Positions 16,862 to 25,789 of a stretch of 49,418 nucleotides of DNA are shown here, one piece after another. The DNA comes from Pseudobdellovibrio sp. (lineage in GTDB: Bacteria; Bdellovibrionota; Bdellovibrionia; Bdellovibrionales; Bdellovibrionaceae). The translations under genes and the position numbers were made by a program. The first letter of the stretch is position 1; the number at the start of each line of letters is the position of its first letter. The stretch spans positions 1-49,418 of the forward strand of contig JAJFMT010000012.1 of NCBI GenBank assembly GCA_020696855.1. The letters run 5' to 3'. Under the pieces are notes generated by a model. That model was not told the DNA's origin. It did no database searches and worked only from the letters and a program-made list of their open reading frames with translations.

Positions 16862-17668
16862 TTGAAAGAACAAATTGAAATTCAAAATCTGATTCGCTCC
16901 AATCTGGATCAGATCAAGATTAAAAATCCTGGATTTTCTTTACGGGCTTACGCCAAGAAGCTGGAGCTTTCTCCCAGCGCCTTAAGTGAAATACTGAACG
17001 GCAAAAGAAAAATCTCCGGTAAAATGGCTGCAAGAATTATCGAACGAATGAACCTCTCACCCGATATAAGCACGCCGGTACTTAATCTTTTCGATTCGAA
17101 AACAAAAGAGCTCAGCTTTGAAGAAGAGCCTGGAATAGACTCACCCGCCCCTCCTCCGGTGATTGATTTCCTGCAGCTCAGCAGCGATCAGTTTAACCTC
17201 ATCGCTGAATGGCAGCACTTTGCACTGCTTTCTTTAATGGAAACCAAAAATTTCAAGTCTGATATTCAGTGGATCGCGCGCAAGCTCGGCATTTCAACTC
17301 AACAAGCGCAAACTTCTTTAGACCGCCTGATCCGTCTGGGATTTGTATTTAAAAAGAACCGTAAGTTTGTCACCAACAAGCGTGCGCTGATCAGCAGTGA
17401 TAACATTCCGAACCAGGCTGTTAGAAAGTCGCACTACAATGATCTGCAGTTAGCCGAAAAAGCTCTGGATCATACACCCGTAGACGAACGCGACTTCACC
17501 GCCATTACAATTGCAGCAAATAAAAAAAATCTTCCTAAGGCACGAAAAATGATAAGAGAGTTTCAGGACAAACTGACACTTTGTCTTGAACAGGGCGAAA
17601 AAGACGAAGTTATTAAATTCTCATTCTACCTTTATCCCCTCACTCAGGAAGTTGAAAGCAAGGACTAA
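16862..17668 (+). CDS. TIGR02147/DUF4423 family transcriptional regulator
   Basis: A 268-aa DNA-binding protein. Residues 26-55 form an Xre/Cro-type helix-turn-helix (FSLRAYAKKLELSPSALSEI, then LNGKRKIS). After a linker, residues about 110-265 match the TIGR02147/DUF4423 type: DFLQLSSDQFNLIAEWQHFA, then a winged-helix-like stretch (RKLGISTQQAQTSLDRLIRL) and the typical RDFTAITIAANKKNLPKARK. The family is expanded in Bdellovibrio and Fibrobacter and its ligands are unknown. The start is TTG six bases after AGGAG; no closer ATG fits. It is followed by a secreted-protein gene three bases after its stop, so the two are co-transcribed. It is a natural candidate for binding the nearby GGAACA palindromes, but that is inference. 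Confidence 0.85.
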   Translation: MKEQIEIQNLIRSNLDQIKIKNPGFSLRAYAKKLELSPSALSEILNGKRKISGKMAARIIERMNLSPDISTPVLNLFDSKTKELSFEEEPGIDSPAPPPVIDFLQLSSDQFNLIAEWQHFALLSLMETKNFKSDIQWIARKLGISTQQAQTSLDRLIRLGFVFKKNRKFVTNKRALISSDNIPNQAVRKSHYNDLQLAEKALDHTPVDERDFTAITIAANKKNLPKARKMIREFQDKLTLCLEQGEKDEVIKFSFYLYPLTQEVESKD

Positions 17669-17671
17669 AAA

Positions 17672-18904
17672 ATGAAACCGCACTTAAGAAACCTCATACT
17701 GGCCGCCACTGCGATCTTAGCGTTGGCAACTGCAGCGAAAGCCGCAACACTCAATGACAATCTGTTAAACCCGGGCCTGCCGAAAGCCCCAACGGTTCTT
17801 AATTCAGGAACAACTCCTCTTAAGAAAAACCCTTTCACTGTAGACGGCAGAACTTATTTACTGCCCGACTACTTAAAAATAATTAAATCCGAAGACGGTA
17901 AATTCAGTATTGATAAAAAAATTGACCACAAAGTCGGTAACGGCGGCGACTACCTTCGCGGTCAGTTCATTGCGCTTGGCCAGCAGATCATTTTGTTCCT
18001 GGAAGAAACTGAAGATGGTCAAAATCTGGTTTCAAGCCGCCAGCTGAATGTTGAAGCTCTTAAATCGACATTAGATATTAATAAACTGACTGTCGTTCAG
18101 GATTTACTGATAGACAATTCAGGCTCAGTGGTTGATGCGATTGGTGTTCCTGATCTTATCATTATTAATGCTGATTCGTGGATGGATCACTTCGAGCGCG
18201 AAAGAAACATCTATTACCTTGTGTTTCATGAAATGCTTCGAAGTGCTGCCATCAATGATGATAATTACGTCGTATCTCAACCGCTGATGAACTTTCCTGC
18301 GGCGCTAAAAGTCAGAACGCAGTTGGTTCCTACGCTGCCGCTTTTAGATGAAGATAACCTATCAAATATTATTGCACGCGGATCGCTGCAAACAGGCGGC
18401 ACCGGCTGCACAAATAACGGAAGCCGACTTTTTACTGACATGAATTTAAGTCAGAACACTTTAGATCTTACTTTTTATGACTATGTGACAAAGTTAAACT
18501 CAACAGCTGCGATTGACCGTAAGGCCTGCAGCCTGACTTTGCCTATTACGCTGCCGAAAAATAAAAAATTAGTTGTTTCTTTGATCGATGTGCAGGGCCA
18601 GATCGACAGTTCTGTTGCCGGTTCTAAATCGTTAGGCCGCGTGACATTCGAAGCGTTCCTCGCAGGAACAAATCAGCCTTCACAGGTAAAACAAATCGCA
18701 ATGGCGCAGGGTAAGAAGTCCTTCTTAATGAGAAAAACGAATTTGCTCTCATCGGCTTGCGGCGGGCAGTCTCTGTTAAGACTGAATTCAAACATCATTC
18801 TGCAAAAAGGTGCGGGCCAAGTTTCTCAACTGGCAAATCCTGAAGTGCTGCAAATCAAAAAAATTCGTGTGTTTTTAAGTGTAGAAGACTGCACTCAGCA
18901 GTAA
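17672..18904 (+). CDS. Secreted protein with a four-cysteine C-terminal domain (copy 3)
   Basis: A 410-aa exported protein with a signal peptide (LILAATAILALATAAKA, cleaved near residue 24). Residues 85-235 form a separate domain with VGNGGDYLRGQF and YYLVFHEMLRSAAINDDNYVVS. The latter recalls a zinc-protease helix (His186-Glu187) but has Arg190 where a second zinc-binding His would be, so it may be a degenerate protease-like or non-catalytic fold. The C-terminal domain (240-410) has the family cysteines GGTGC (Cys246), RKACSLTLPI (Cys286), SACGG (Cys363) and Cys407. It is translated from the same mRNA as the TIGR02147 regulator (3-base gap, AAGGA before ATG). It ends 2 bases before the convergent tatC stop. 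Function is unknown. Confidence 0.75.
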   Translation: MKPHLRNLILAATAILALATAAKAATLNDNLLNPGLPKAPTVLNSGTTPLKKNPFTVDGRTYLLPDYLKIIKSEDGKFSIDKKIDHKVGNGGDYLRGQFIALGQQIILFLEETEDGQNLVSSRQLNVEALKSTLDINKLTVVQDLLIDNSGSVVDAIGVPDLIIINADSWMDHFERERNIYYLVFHEMLRSAAINDDNYVVSQPLMNFPAALKVRTQLVPTLPLLDEDNLSNIIARGSLQTGGTGCTNNGSRLFTDMNLSQNTLDLTFYDYVTKLNSTAAIDRKACSLTLPITLPKNKKLVVSLIDVQGQIDSSVAGSKSLGRVTFEAFLAGTNQPSQVKQIAMAQGKKSFLMRKTNLLSSACGGQSLLRLNSNIILQKGAGQVSQLANPEVLQIKKIRVFLSVEDCTQQ

Positions 18905-18906
18905 AA

Positions 18907-19704
18907 TTAATTTTCAGTTTGGTTGATTACGCGCTGACGTTCAAGATAGCCGACGATGATGATAGCCACTTCGTATAAAAGGCACATCGGCACTAACAGT
19001 AAAATCATACTCAAAGCATCCGGCGGGGCCGCGAAAGCCGCAATCACAGAAATGATCATCACGGCATAACGTCGCTTTTCGCGTAAGAAGCGCTGGCTGA
19101 CAACACCGATCAAACCCAAAAAGGCAATAATCACCGGCATCTGAAAGCAGAGACCGAAAACAACTGCTGTGTGAACTAAAAACCCAAGGTACGCATCAAT
19201 GGTAATCATCGGCCGATCGATCTGGCCACCGAAGTTCATCAAGAACTCAAAGGCCATTGGCAATACAACGTAATAACTGAAGGCTAAACCCATCACGAAC
19301 TGAAGAGTTCCGAAGAAAACAAACCCGGCCGCCATCTTGCGTTCTTTTTTATAAAGCGCTGGAGCAATGAAGCTCCACAACTGATAAAGCCAGAAAGGTG
19401 ATGTCAGAAGTAAGCCGCACACAAAAGAAATTTTTAAGTGCGCCATGAATTTATCCATAGGAGCGGTATAAACCAAGCCGCCCTTATCCAGGTACTGCGC
19501 AATAGGTTCGCGCAGGTAATTAAAAATAAGTTCACTGTATGTCCAGCACGCGATCATTCCCGCTAGAATTCCGTAAGCTGATTTAGTCAGGCGGATTCGC
19601 AGCTCGTGCAGATGTTCCCAGATCGACATGTTTCCTTCAGGCTTTAGTTCTTCCTGTTGGGGCTCGTGCTGATTAGAATTAATTTGCTGTTGTGGATTAC
19701 TCAT
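18907..19704 (-). CDS. tatC: Sec-independent protein translocase TatC
   Basis: Core receptor of the twin-arginine translocase in the inner membrane, exporting folded proteins with RR signal peptides. The 265 aa include the conserved N-terminal MSIWEHLHELRIRLTKS with the signal-binding Glu/Arg, then six membrane segments (for example GMIACWTYSELIFNYL, FVCGLLLTSPFWLYQLWSFI, AVVFGLCFQMPVIIAFLGLI). An unusually long, Gln-rich N-terminal extension of about 25 residues precedes the domain. The start ATG overlaps the tatA stop (ATGA), so the two are translationally coupled. Confidence 0.95.
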   Translation of the reverse strand: MSNPQQQINSNQHEPQQEELKPEGNMSIWEHLHELRIRLTKSAYGILAGMIACWTYSELIFNYLREPIAQYLDKGGLVYTAPMDKFMAHLKISFVCGLLLTSPFWLYQLWSFIAPALYKKERKMAAGFVFFGTLQFVMGLAFSYYVVLPMAFEFLMNFGGQIDRPMITIDAYLGFLVHTAVVFGLCFQMPVIIAFLGLIGVVSQRFLREKRRYAVMIISVIAAFAAPPDALSMILLLVPMCLLYEVAIIIVGYLERQRVINQTEN

Positions 19705-20039
19705 GACTTGTTACTGCCGTCTGTTCCGGAAGAGCTTCCGTCAGAAGATCCCGAAGCTTGCACTGGCGGAATCACCGGTTCAGCCGGTTTCTTCGGATCA
19801 ATGCTGATGGTTTGATTTAAATCTTTTTGAAGGTCCGCTAATTTTTGCTTAATATTTTTATCAAGAATGTCTTCAGGCTTAAAAACCGCATCACGCTTAA
19901 GCTCTCCCATAATTTGATCGGCACTGTTTTTCAGATCACTGATAAACCGCGCGATCTCACGCGCCACTTCCGGCAATTTTTCCGGCGGAATGACGATGAG
20001 GGCAATGATGCCCAAAATGATCATGTGAGTAAAACTCAT
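19701..20039 (-). CDS. tatA: Twin-arginine translocase subunit TatA/TatB
   Basis: A 112-aa Tat pore or adaptor subunit: one N-terminal membrane helix (MIILGIIALIVIPPEKL) followed directly by an amphipathic helix (PEVAREIARFISDLK) and a charged, Pro/Ser/Gly-rich tail. PPEKLPEVAR is closer to TatB than to the FGPKKLP of most TatA, and only one such gene is present here, so it may be TatB or a bifunctional protein. It lies upstream of and overlaps tatC, in the order unknown gene, tatA/B, tatC on the minus strand. The start is ATG with an AGGA sequence upstream. Confidence 0.85.
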   Translation of the reverse strand: MSFTHMIILGIIALIVIPPEKLPEVAREIARFISDLKNSADQIMGELKRDAVFKPEDILDKNIKQKLADLQKDLNQTISIDPKKPAEPVIPPVQASGSSDGSSSGTDGSNKS

Positions 20040-20073
20040 TGGTGGTCCTGTCTTCTATGAGCACTAAATTATA

Positions 20074-20682
20074 TTAAGCCTTATTAACTTTCAATTGTTC
20101 TTTTGGAACTGTCACAACGCCGAGCTCAGTAAGCTTTTCACGAGCCAGCTCTGACCCTGTGCGAAGGTAGCGGTCATACAGCCTTAATACATCCTGGTTG
20201 GCCTGTACAAGCGACTTTTCGCTGATGTAATTCAACACCTCAACAAAATCAGTGAAGCGTTTAGAGAAGACATCGTAGACGTCAGAAAGCGAATCTTCAC
20301 GTGACCACGAGTGCAGGTTTGAATAAGCGGCTGAACCGATTTCTATGTAGTAATCAATATCAACGGTTTTTCGTTGAAGTGAATCCGCAAAAAACCCTGT
20401 TAAGTAAAGCGATCGGTCCGCAACAACTCTCATCAATTCTTTGTTTTTTGGATTTTCTAAATTAATTGCTGTTAAGTACATTTCAGCAAAGCTGTCTAAG
20501 GCGCGCTTTTGCGTTTCATCCTGAAGATGAGTATGAAGATTTCTGGAATCCAAGTAGTGGCCCAGCAACCGAACCAAGTACATTTCCACTGCAGGTGGCG
20601 TAGCGATCTGTCGGTTTTTACAAGCCTCTTGCACAACTTCTGAAAAGTGCTGCTCGGGAGTTAAAAAAACAAACGATTTCAT
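20074..20682 (-). CDS. Conserved-looking cytoplasmic protein of unknown function
   Basis: I do not recognise this 202-aa protein. It has no signal peptide or membrane segment and appears all-helical, rich in Leu, Glu, Asp, Tyr and Arg (VEMYLVRLLGHYLDSRNLH, FAEMYLTAINLENPKNKEL, GFFADSLQRKTVDIDYYIE). Its start ATG has AGAGGTG upstream. It is 34 bases upstream of tatA on the same strand, so it is likely in the tat operon, and it diverges from the CpaF ATPase gene. No motif suggests an enzyme. Confidence 0.7.
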   Translation of the reverse strand: MKSFVFLTPEQHFSEVVQEACKNRQIATPPAVEMYLVRLLGHYLDSRNLHTHLQDETQKRALDSFAEMYLTAINLENPKNKELMRVVADRSLYLTGFFADSLQRKTVDIDYYIEIGSAAYSNLHSWSREDSLSDVYDVFSKRFTDFVEVLNYISEKSLVQANQDVLRLYDRYLRTGSELAREKLTELGVVTVPKEQLKVNKA

Positions 20683-20824
20683 TTTGAGACACCTCTGGTC
20701 CTGCTACTATTTTATCGGAATATTGGACTTCTGGCTTAACGATTACATGGGGTTTAAAAAAATTTTCGACCAAGGGCCAGTTCTATTTTCTCTATAAAAT
20801 TCGACAATTTGCCGATAGTGATAC

Positions 20825-21877
20825 ATGGCTGTCGATTTTGGCCCCTTAAAAACTTTAATTGAGTCGGAAGATATCACCGAAATCATGATCAACGCATGGA
20901 ACAAAGTGTATGTTGAGCATAAAGGTTTACTGGTTGAAACTTCTGCTAAATTTGTTGATCAGCGCCAATTCGACGAACTCATATTTGGTGTACTTTCGGA
21001 AGATAAAAAAAATATGAAAAACGCTTTATTCTTTGACGGCGTTTTAAAAAACGGTTTCAGATACAACATTACACTGCCACCGATGTCACCAAAGGGCCCT
21101 AGCCTTACTATCAGAAAATTCAGAAGCAAAGTTTTTTCTCTCGATGAATTAGTTACCGGTGATTTTGTTTCAGACAAAGCGGCGAAGTTCATCAAAGCGG
21201 CTGTCACTTCCCGTCTTTCATTTGTCATTTCGGGCGGAACAGGCAGCGGTAAAACTTCGTTTCTGGGGGCCATGGCTTCACTGATTCCGTTTGATGAGCG
21301 CTTAGTAACAATTGAAGATGTGCCGGAACTTAAAATCAATCATCCTAACTGGATTTCACTGCAGGCAGTGAAAACAGAAAATATTTCGATCAGCACGCGC
21401 CAGTGTGTGATCAACGCCTTACGCATGCGCCCGGACCGTATCATCATTGGTGAGTGCCGCAAAGATGAAACATTTGAAATGCTTCAGGCTATGAACAGTG
21501 GCCACGAAGGTTCTATGGCAACTGTTCACAGTAATTCTCCCACTGATTGTCTTTCACGAATTGAATCTCTGATTCAAACAAGCGGTAACGAGCTTCCGCT
21601 TCGCCAGCTTCGCTATCAGATGTCGAAGGCCATTGATCTGATCGTACAGATTCGCCGCAAACCGCAGGACGGCAAGCGCGAAATTTCCGAAATAGCAGAA
21701 TTAACCGGAATGGATGGCGACATGATAACACGTTCAAGTATTTTTGAACGCAACAAAGACGGCCAGCTGGTTTCTACGGGGTACGTTCCGAAAGCGCTGG
21801 GAAAAATTAACCGGAATGCCCAAATACTTCCGCCGAATTTCTTTTCTCAAAGCGGAAGTCTTAAGAAAGTGTCTTAA
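20825..21877 (+). CDS. cpaF: CpaF-family secretion ATPase
   Basis: Type II/IV secretion superfamily ATPase of the CpaF/TadA branch, which in other bacteria powers Flp (Tad) pilus assembly. The 350 aa contain the N-terminal domain (ITEIMINAWNKVYVE), Walker A GGTGSGKT (137-144), TIEDVPEL, Walker B DRIIIGECR with Glu210, and GHEGSMATVHSNSP. The helix after Walker B (KDETFEMLQAMNSGH) is complete, unlike the PilT-like protein at 5090. No other tad or cpa gene (CpaB, CpaC, CpaE, TadB, TadC, Flp) is in the window, so its partner machine is elsewhere or it works alone. The ATG at 20825 has no clear ribosome binding site; TATAAA lies at 20793-20798, without a good -35. Confidence 0.88.
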   Translation: MAVDFGPLKTLIESEDITEIMINAWNKVYVEHKGLLVETSAKFVDQRQFDELIFGVLSEDKKNMKNALFFDGVLKNGFRYNITLPPMSPKGPSLTIRKFRSKVFSLDELVTGDFVSDKAAKFIKAAVTSRLSFVISGGTGSGKTSFLGAMASLIPFDERLVTIEDVPELKINHPNWISLQAVKTENISISTRQCVINALRMRPDRIIIGECRKDETFEMLQAMNSGHEGSMATVHSNSPTDCLSRIESLIQTSGNELPLRQLRYQMSKAIDLIVQIRRKPQDGKREISEIAELTGMDGDMITRSSIFERNKDGQLVSTGYVPKALGKINRNAQILPPNFFSQSGSLKKVS

Positions 21878-21882
21878 AATTA

Positions 21883-24531
21883 TTACGCGGTTAAGTTCGT
21901 TTCCTCTTTTGCTGCCGACTGCTTTTTAACTTTTTGACCGACAATACTGATCGCATACGGTTGCGTAAATAATTCCTTCGCCAGTTTCTGAATATCATCT
22001 GAAGTGATTTTTTTATATTCTTCCGCAATATTCAAACTGACGTTGTAATCATTCCCGTAAATCACATCAAAAGCCAGCATGTTGCAAATCGCTGACTTTC
22101 TTTGAACGCCGATGTCGTGCTGCCCGATTAAATAACGTTTTGCACGCTCAAGCTCTTCTGTGCCGACAGGAACGTCGATTAGCTTCTTAAACTCTTTTTG
22201 AAACATATCTATCGCTTTATCTACTTTTTCAGGAGAGCAGGCAATATAACCGCCCACGTAGCCCGTTTCCAGGGATTCCATTTTCATAGGCGAAACCGAA
22301 TAAGCCAAAGAATTTTTATCGCGAAGTTCAATGAACAACCGTCCACCCTGGCCTGCTAAAATAGCTTCAATGGCTTCAAGCACAAAACGCTGTTCGCTCT
22401 TAATAGTAAGTCCGCGCCATCCAATAATCACATGAGACTGCTCTTTTTCACTTGAAAGAAATTCAGATTTGTTCGAATTAAAACTGTCCAGCGCATGAAT
22501 CATCGGCTTAGTAGGGCTGTGATAAATAGATTTCTCAAGCTGTTCGATTTTATCAAGCCACAGCTTTTTGTTAAAATCTCCGACCACAGTAATAACCAGA
22601 TTATTCGGGTTTAAAATTTTAGCGGCATGTTCCACTAAATGTTCGCGCTTAATTCTCGCTAGAGTTTCGAGTGTTCCGGTTGCATCGTAAGAAAGCGGAT
22701 GTGTTCCGTAAATGGTTTTTAAAAACTGGCGCATACACAGGCTACCGGGGTGATCCTGTTTAGATTTGATCGCCTGCTCCAACATATACTTTTCCCGTTT
22801 AATAATTTCTTCTTTAAATTCACAATCCAGCATGTTTTCCAGAGCTAAATCCAATGCCTTTTTTTCAAAGAATGAAAGGTAATCCAGAGAAAAGCCCGAA
22901 GTATTTTTGCCCGAAAACGAAGACAATGAAATCGCTGACTCTTCAATTTCATGCATCATTTGCTCTTCAGATTTTTTATTGGTTGACGAAATCCATGTGC
23001 GTGCCGCAAGCTCTGATAAACCCATAATGTCCGGTTGTTCATAGCGGGCTCCGCCTTTAAAAACAAATTTTGCAGAAACGGTCGGCGTGTCTTTACTTTG
23101 GCAAAACACCACTGTAATTCCCGACTTTCTTTTAATTTCTTCGATCTCCATGTCATGACCGGGTTTAACCGCTTTTAATACCAGCTTCGGCATAACCGGC
23201 TTCTTGGCTTTCGCTTTTTTAACAACGGCCGGTTTTACATCGACAATTTGCTTCCACATATCTTTAATACCGGCGACTTGTTTTGCGCTTTCGCTTTCAT
23301 CCACATCACCAAGATAAGCCACGCTTAAGTGCTCCAGCTTAAGGTATTTTTTGGCTACCTTCACCACATCATCCGGTTTTACTTTGTTAATTGCGGCCAG
23401 ATATTTTTTTTGCGCATTTTGATCATTAAAATAAAATTCCTGGCTTCCTGCTTTGTTTGCAAGGCCATCTACGGTCTCAACAGAATAGAATTGCTCAGAC
23501 GAGATCGCGACAATCGCTCTTTTAATTTCCGCCCAGTCTGGCGCAACATTTTTAATTAATTTAATCTGTTCAAGGCAACCGGTTACAACATCGTTAAACT
23601 TGTCACCTTGGTAGTGCGCAGATAAAGCAAATATTCCGTCGTCCTGCGGGCTGTACGAAAAAGCCGAAATGGAATTGGCTATAGCATTTTCAAGTCTCAG
23701 CTTTTTCACAAGTCGTGAGCTGTCGCCCTGACCAAGAATCATGGCCAGAATATCCAGGGCCGGAACATCCTTGTGCCTTACATTCGGCGCGCGAAAAGCC
23801 AAGTGCAAATGCTGATCCTGAATTTTATAGCGCTGTACTTTGAACTGAAATTTATTCTGCTTAGGCTCTTTGACGCGCTTAACTTTTCTTAATGGGTAAT
23901 TTTTGAAGCCCGAAAAATACTGCTCCACTTTTTTCTTCATGTCGGCAGTTTCAAAGTCACCGCTGACCACTAAAAACATATTTGCAGGCACGTAGCGCGA
24001 CTTGTAGAAGTCCACGATTTTTTTAGTCGACCACCCACGCACATTTTTTTCATAGCCGATAACCGGCTTTCCGTAAGAATGTTTTTTATATACCGAAGAA
24101 AATAATAACTGGGAAGATCTTCGGTTAGGAGAATCCTGTCCCATTTTAATTTCTTCACAAACAACTTCGCGCTCGCTGTTAATTTCTGAAGAATCAAACG
24201 TTGGGTATCCCATCATCTGGCTCACAACATTCAGCGCCACGTCTGAAAAAGATTTTGAAATGGTCACATAAAAGACCGTTTGGTCAAAAGAAGTGTAAGC
24301 GTTCAGTTCGCCCCCGGATGCTTCTACGGTATTGGCGATTTCTCCTACGCGAAACTTTTCGGTTCCTTTAAAAACAAGATGTTCGATAAAGTGACTGATG
24401 CCTTCTTCGCCCTTCTTTTCGTCGGCGCTTCCTGTTTTAACCCACATCTGTACACTGACCACCGGTGATTTCTTGCTTTCAATCAGTAAGACTTTAAGTT
24501 TGTTTTTAAGTTGAAATTTTGTCTGCTTCAT
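21883..24531 (-). CDS. M16 family zinc metallopeptidase, two-domain
   Basis: Insulinase/pitrilysin-type protease of 882 aa, made of two M16 repeats. The first has the inverted zinc motif HFIEH (His47, Glu50, His51) and the third ligand Glu127 at the expected 76-residue distance; the second half (about 450-870) lacks the motif, as is usual for the partner domain. A Lys-rich linker (VVKKAKAKKPVM) joins the halves. There is no obvious signal peptide, so it is probably cytoplasmic, though close relatives in Bdellovibrio-like bacteria can be exported. The start follows AAGGAA. The gene diverges from hemW with only 13 bases between start codons, so their promoters must overlap each other's coding sequence. 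Confidence 0.9.
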   Translation of the reverse strand: MKQTKFQLKNKLKVLLIESKKSPVVSVQMWVKTGSADEKKGEEGISHFIEHLVFKGTEKFRVGEIANTVEASGGELNAYTSFDQTVFYVTISKSFSDVALNVVSQMMGYPTFDSSEINSEREVVCEEIKMGQDSPNRRSSQLLFSSVYKKHSYGKPVIGYEKNVRGWSTKKIVDFYKSRYVPANMFLVVSGDFETADMKKKVEQYFSGFKNYPLRKVKRVKEPKQNKFQFKVQRYKIQDQHLHLAFRAPNVRHKDVPALDILAMILGQGDSSRLVKKLRLENAIANSISAFSYSPQDDGIFALSAHYQGDKFNDVVTGCLEQIKLIKNVAPDWAEIKRAIVAISSEQFYSVETVDGLANKAGSQEFYFNDQNAQKKYLAAINKVKPDDVVKVAKKYLKLEHLSVAYLGDVDESESAKQVAGIKDMWKQIVDVKPAVVKKAKAKKPVMPKLVLKAVKPGHDMEIEEIKRKSGITVVFCQSKDTPTVSAKFVFKGGARYEQPDIMGLSELAARTWISSTNKKSEEQMMHEIEESAISLSSFSGKNTSGFSLDYLSFFEKKALDLALENMLDCEFKEEIIKREKYMLEQAIKSKQDHPGSLCMRQFLKTIYGTHPLSYDATGTLETLARIKREHLVEHAAKILNPNNLVITVVGDFNKKLWLDKIEQLEKSIYHSPTKPMIHALDSFNSNKSEFLSSEKEQSHVIIGWRGLTIKSEQRFVLEAIEAILAGQGGRLFIELRDKNSLAYSVSPMKMESLETGYVGGYIACSPEKVDKAIDMFQKEFKKLIDVPVGTEELERAKRYLIGQHDIGVQRKSAICNMLAFDVIYGNDYNVSLNIAEEYKKITSDDIQKLAKELFTQPYAISIVGQKVKKQSAAKEETNLTA

Positions 24532-24544
24532 CTATAAGTTCCTT

Positions 24545-25717
24545 ATGTCAGCCCGCTTTGGAGTTTATTTTCATATTCCTTATTGTTTGCAAAGATGCAC
24601 TTACTGCGACTTTGCAACGTTTGTTCATACCGAAATCAAGCCTCCGGAATTTTATGTTGAGCGAGTGAAAAAAGAAATTTTTCAAAAGCGGCAACTTTTT
24701 CCTGCCAGACCTGTTGATACCATTTATTTCGGTGGTGGCACCCCCAGCCTGATACCGGCTCACTTAATTGTAGAACTGATTTCTGAACTCGCCAAGTTCG
24801 GATACACAACTGGACCATCAACAGAAATCACAATTGAAATTAACCCGGCAACTGTTGACGAAAAAAAATTAGAAATTTATTTAAAAGCCGGAGTAAACCG
24901 CTTCAGCGTGGGCGCTCAAACTTTTTCTGACAGGCTGCTTAAGATGGTTCACCGCGAACATAATGCAGAACAAACTTTGCAGACGCTTGATTTATTGCGC
25001 CGGTACAATCTGAACTTTTCTTTCGACGTGTTGTTCGCGCTTCCAACTCAGACAATTGACGAACTTCGTTATGACGTTAGTGTAGCAGTCGAACTGGGTT
25101 CAAAGCATATTTCACCCTATTGTTTAACCGTACCTGAAGGTCACCCGCTCAGTAAAAACCGTCCGCTTGATGAAGAACAGCTCCACATGTTCGATCAAAT
25201 TCATTCCGAACTTCTTAAAAAGAATTTTCAGCAGTATGAGATTTCAAACTACGCACTGCCTGGGTTTGAATCCCAACATAATTTGCTTTATTGGACCGAC
25301 GCAGAATACTGGGGCCTCGGTTTAAGTTCCCACTCTTATTCTAAGAGCTCTCCATGGGGCAGCCGTTTCTGGAATTTAAGTAACTTTGATCTCTATACTG
25401 CTCAGGCCGACAGAGCGCTGGAAATATCGCAGTTATCTGAGTACGACAGTAAACAAATCGAAAATTTGAGCAAAGCCCAGTCGCTTACGGATTACTGTTA
25501 TACCTCGTTGCGGCTTAACTCCGGATTATCTGTGGAAAACCTTGTGCAAAAGTTCGGACCCAAGACCTTAGACCTGGTGCTGGAGGCCTCTTCGGCGCTT
25601 CGCTCTAAAGGCCTAATTGATTATGATGGCCGCAATTTTAAACTGTCACGGGCCGGGCAAATGATAAGCAACCAAGTCTTTGAAAAGTTTACGTTTTTTG
25701 ACTCTGACCTGGGTTGA
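24545..25717 (+). CDS. hemW: HemW-like radical SAM protein
   Basis: Radical SAM protein of the HemW/HemN group; HemW binds heme and is thought to act as a heme chaperone. The 390 aa begin with the [4Fe-4S] motif PYCLQRCTYC (Cys14, Cys18, Cys21), followed by YFGGGTPSL and EINPATVD, typical of HemW. It is shorter than HemN and lacks HemN's N-terminal extension, so coproporphyrinogen oxidase activity is unlikely. The ATG at 24545 has no visible Shine-Dalgarno sequence; its upstream bases are the ribosome binding site of the divergent M16 gene. It precedes grpE and dnaJ, a gene order seen in many bacteria. Confidence 0.9.
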   Translation: MSARFGVYFHIPYCLQRCTYCDFATFVHTEIKPPEFYVERVKKEIFQKRQLFPARPVDTIYFGGGTPSLIPAHLIVELISELAKFGYTTGPSTEITIEINPATVDEKKLEIYLKAGVNRFSVGAQTFSDRLLKMVHREHNAEQTLQTLDLLRRYNLNFSFDVLFALPTQTIDELRYDVSVAVELGSKHISPYCLTVPEGHPLSKNRPLDEEQLHMFDQIHSELLKKNFQQYEISNYALPGFESQHNLLYWTDAEYWGLGLSSHSYSKSSPWGSRFWNLSNFDLYTAQADRALEISQLSEYDSKQIENLSKAQSLTDYCYTSLRLNSGLSVENLVQKFGPKTLDLVLEASSALRSKGLIDYDGRNFKLSRAGQMISNQVFEKFTFFDSDLG

Positions 25718-25754
25718 TTTTTTGCTGCCAGCGCATTGACATTTCGCACATCAG

Positions 25755-25781
25755 CCTCAATGTTTAAACATCTATTTGAGG
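25755..25781 (+). promoter_or_regulatory. Possible RNA hairpin hiding the grpE ribosome binding site
   Basis: CCTCAA (25755-25760) is exactly complementary to TTGAGG (25776-25781), which contains the grpE ribosome binding site GAGGTG (25778-25783). The loop includes the palindrome TGTTTAAACA. A G-U pair (25754 with 25782) would extend the stem to seven. In a heat-shock gene this is the shape of a simple RNA thermometer. Confidence 0.4.
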
Positions 25782-25789
25782 TGAATTAT

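Noticed and set aside
25736..25789. Upstream TTG start for grpE, and TTGACA at 25736 as its -35 box
   Set aside because: The extra 18 residues do not fit GrpE and the ATG has a good ribosome binding site. TTGACA has no convincing -10 at 16-18 bases.
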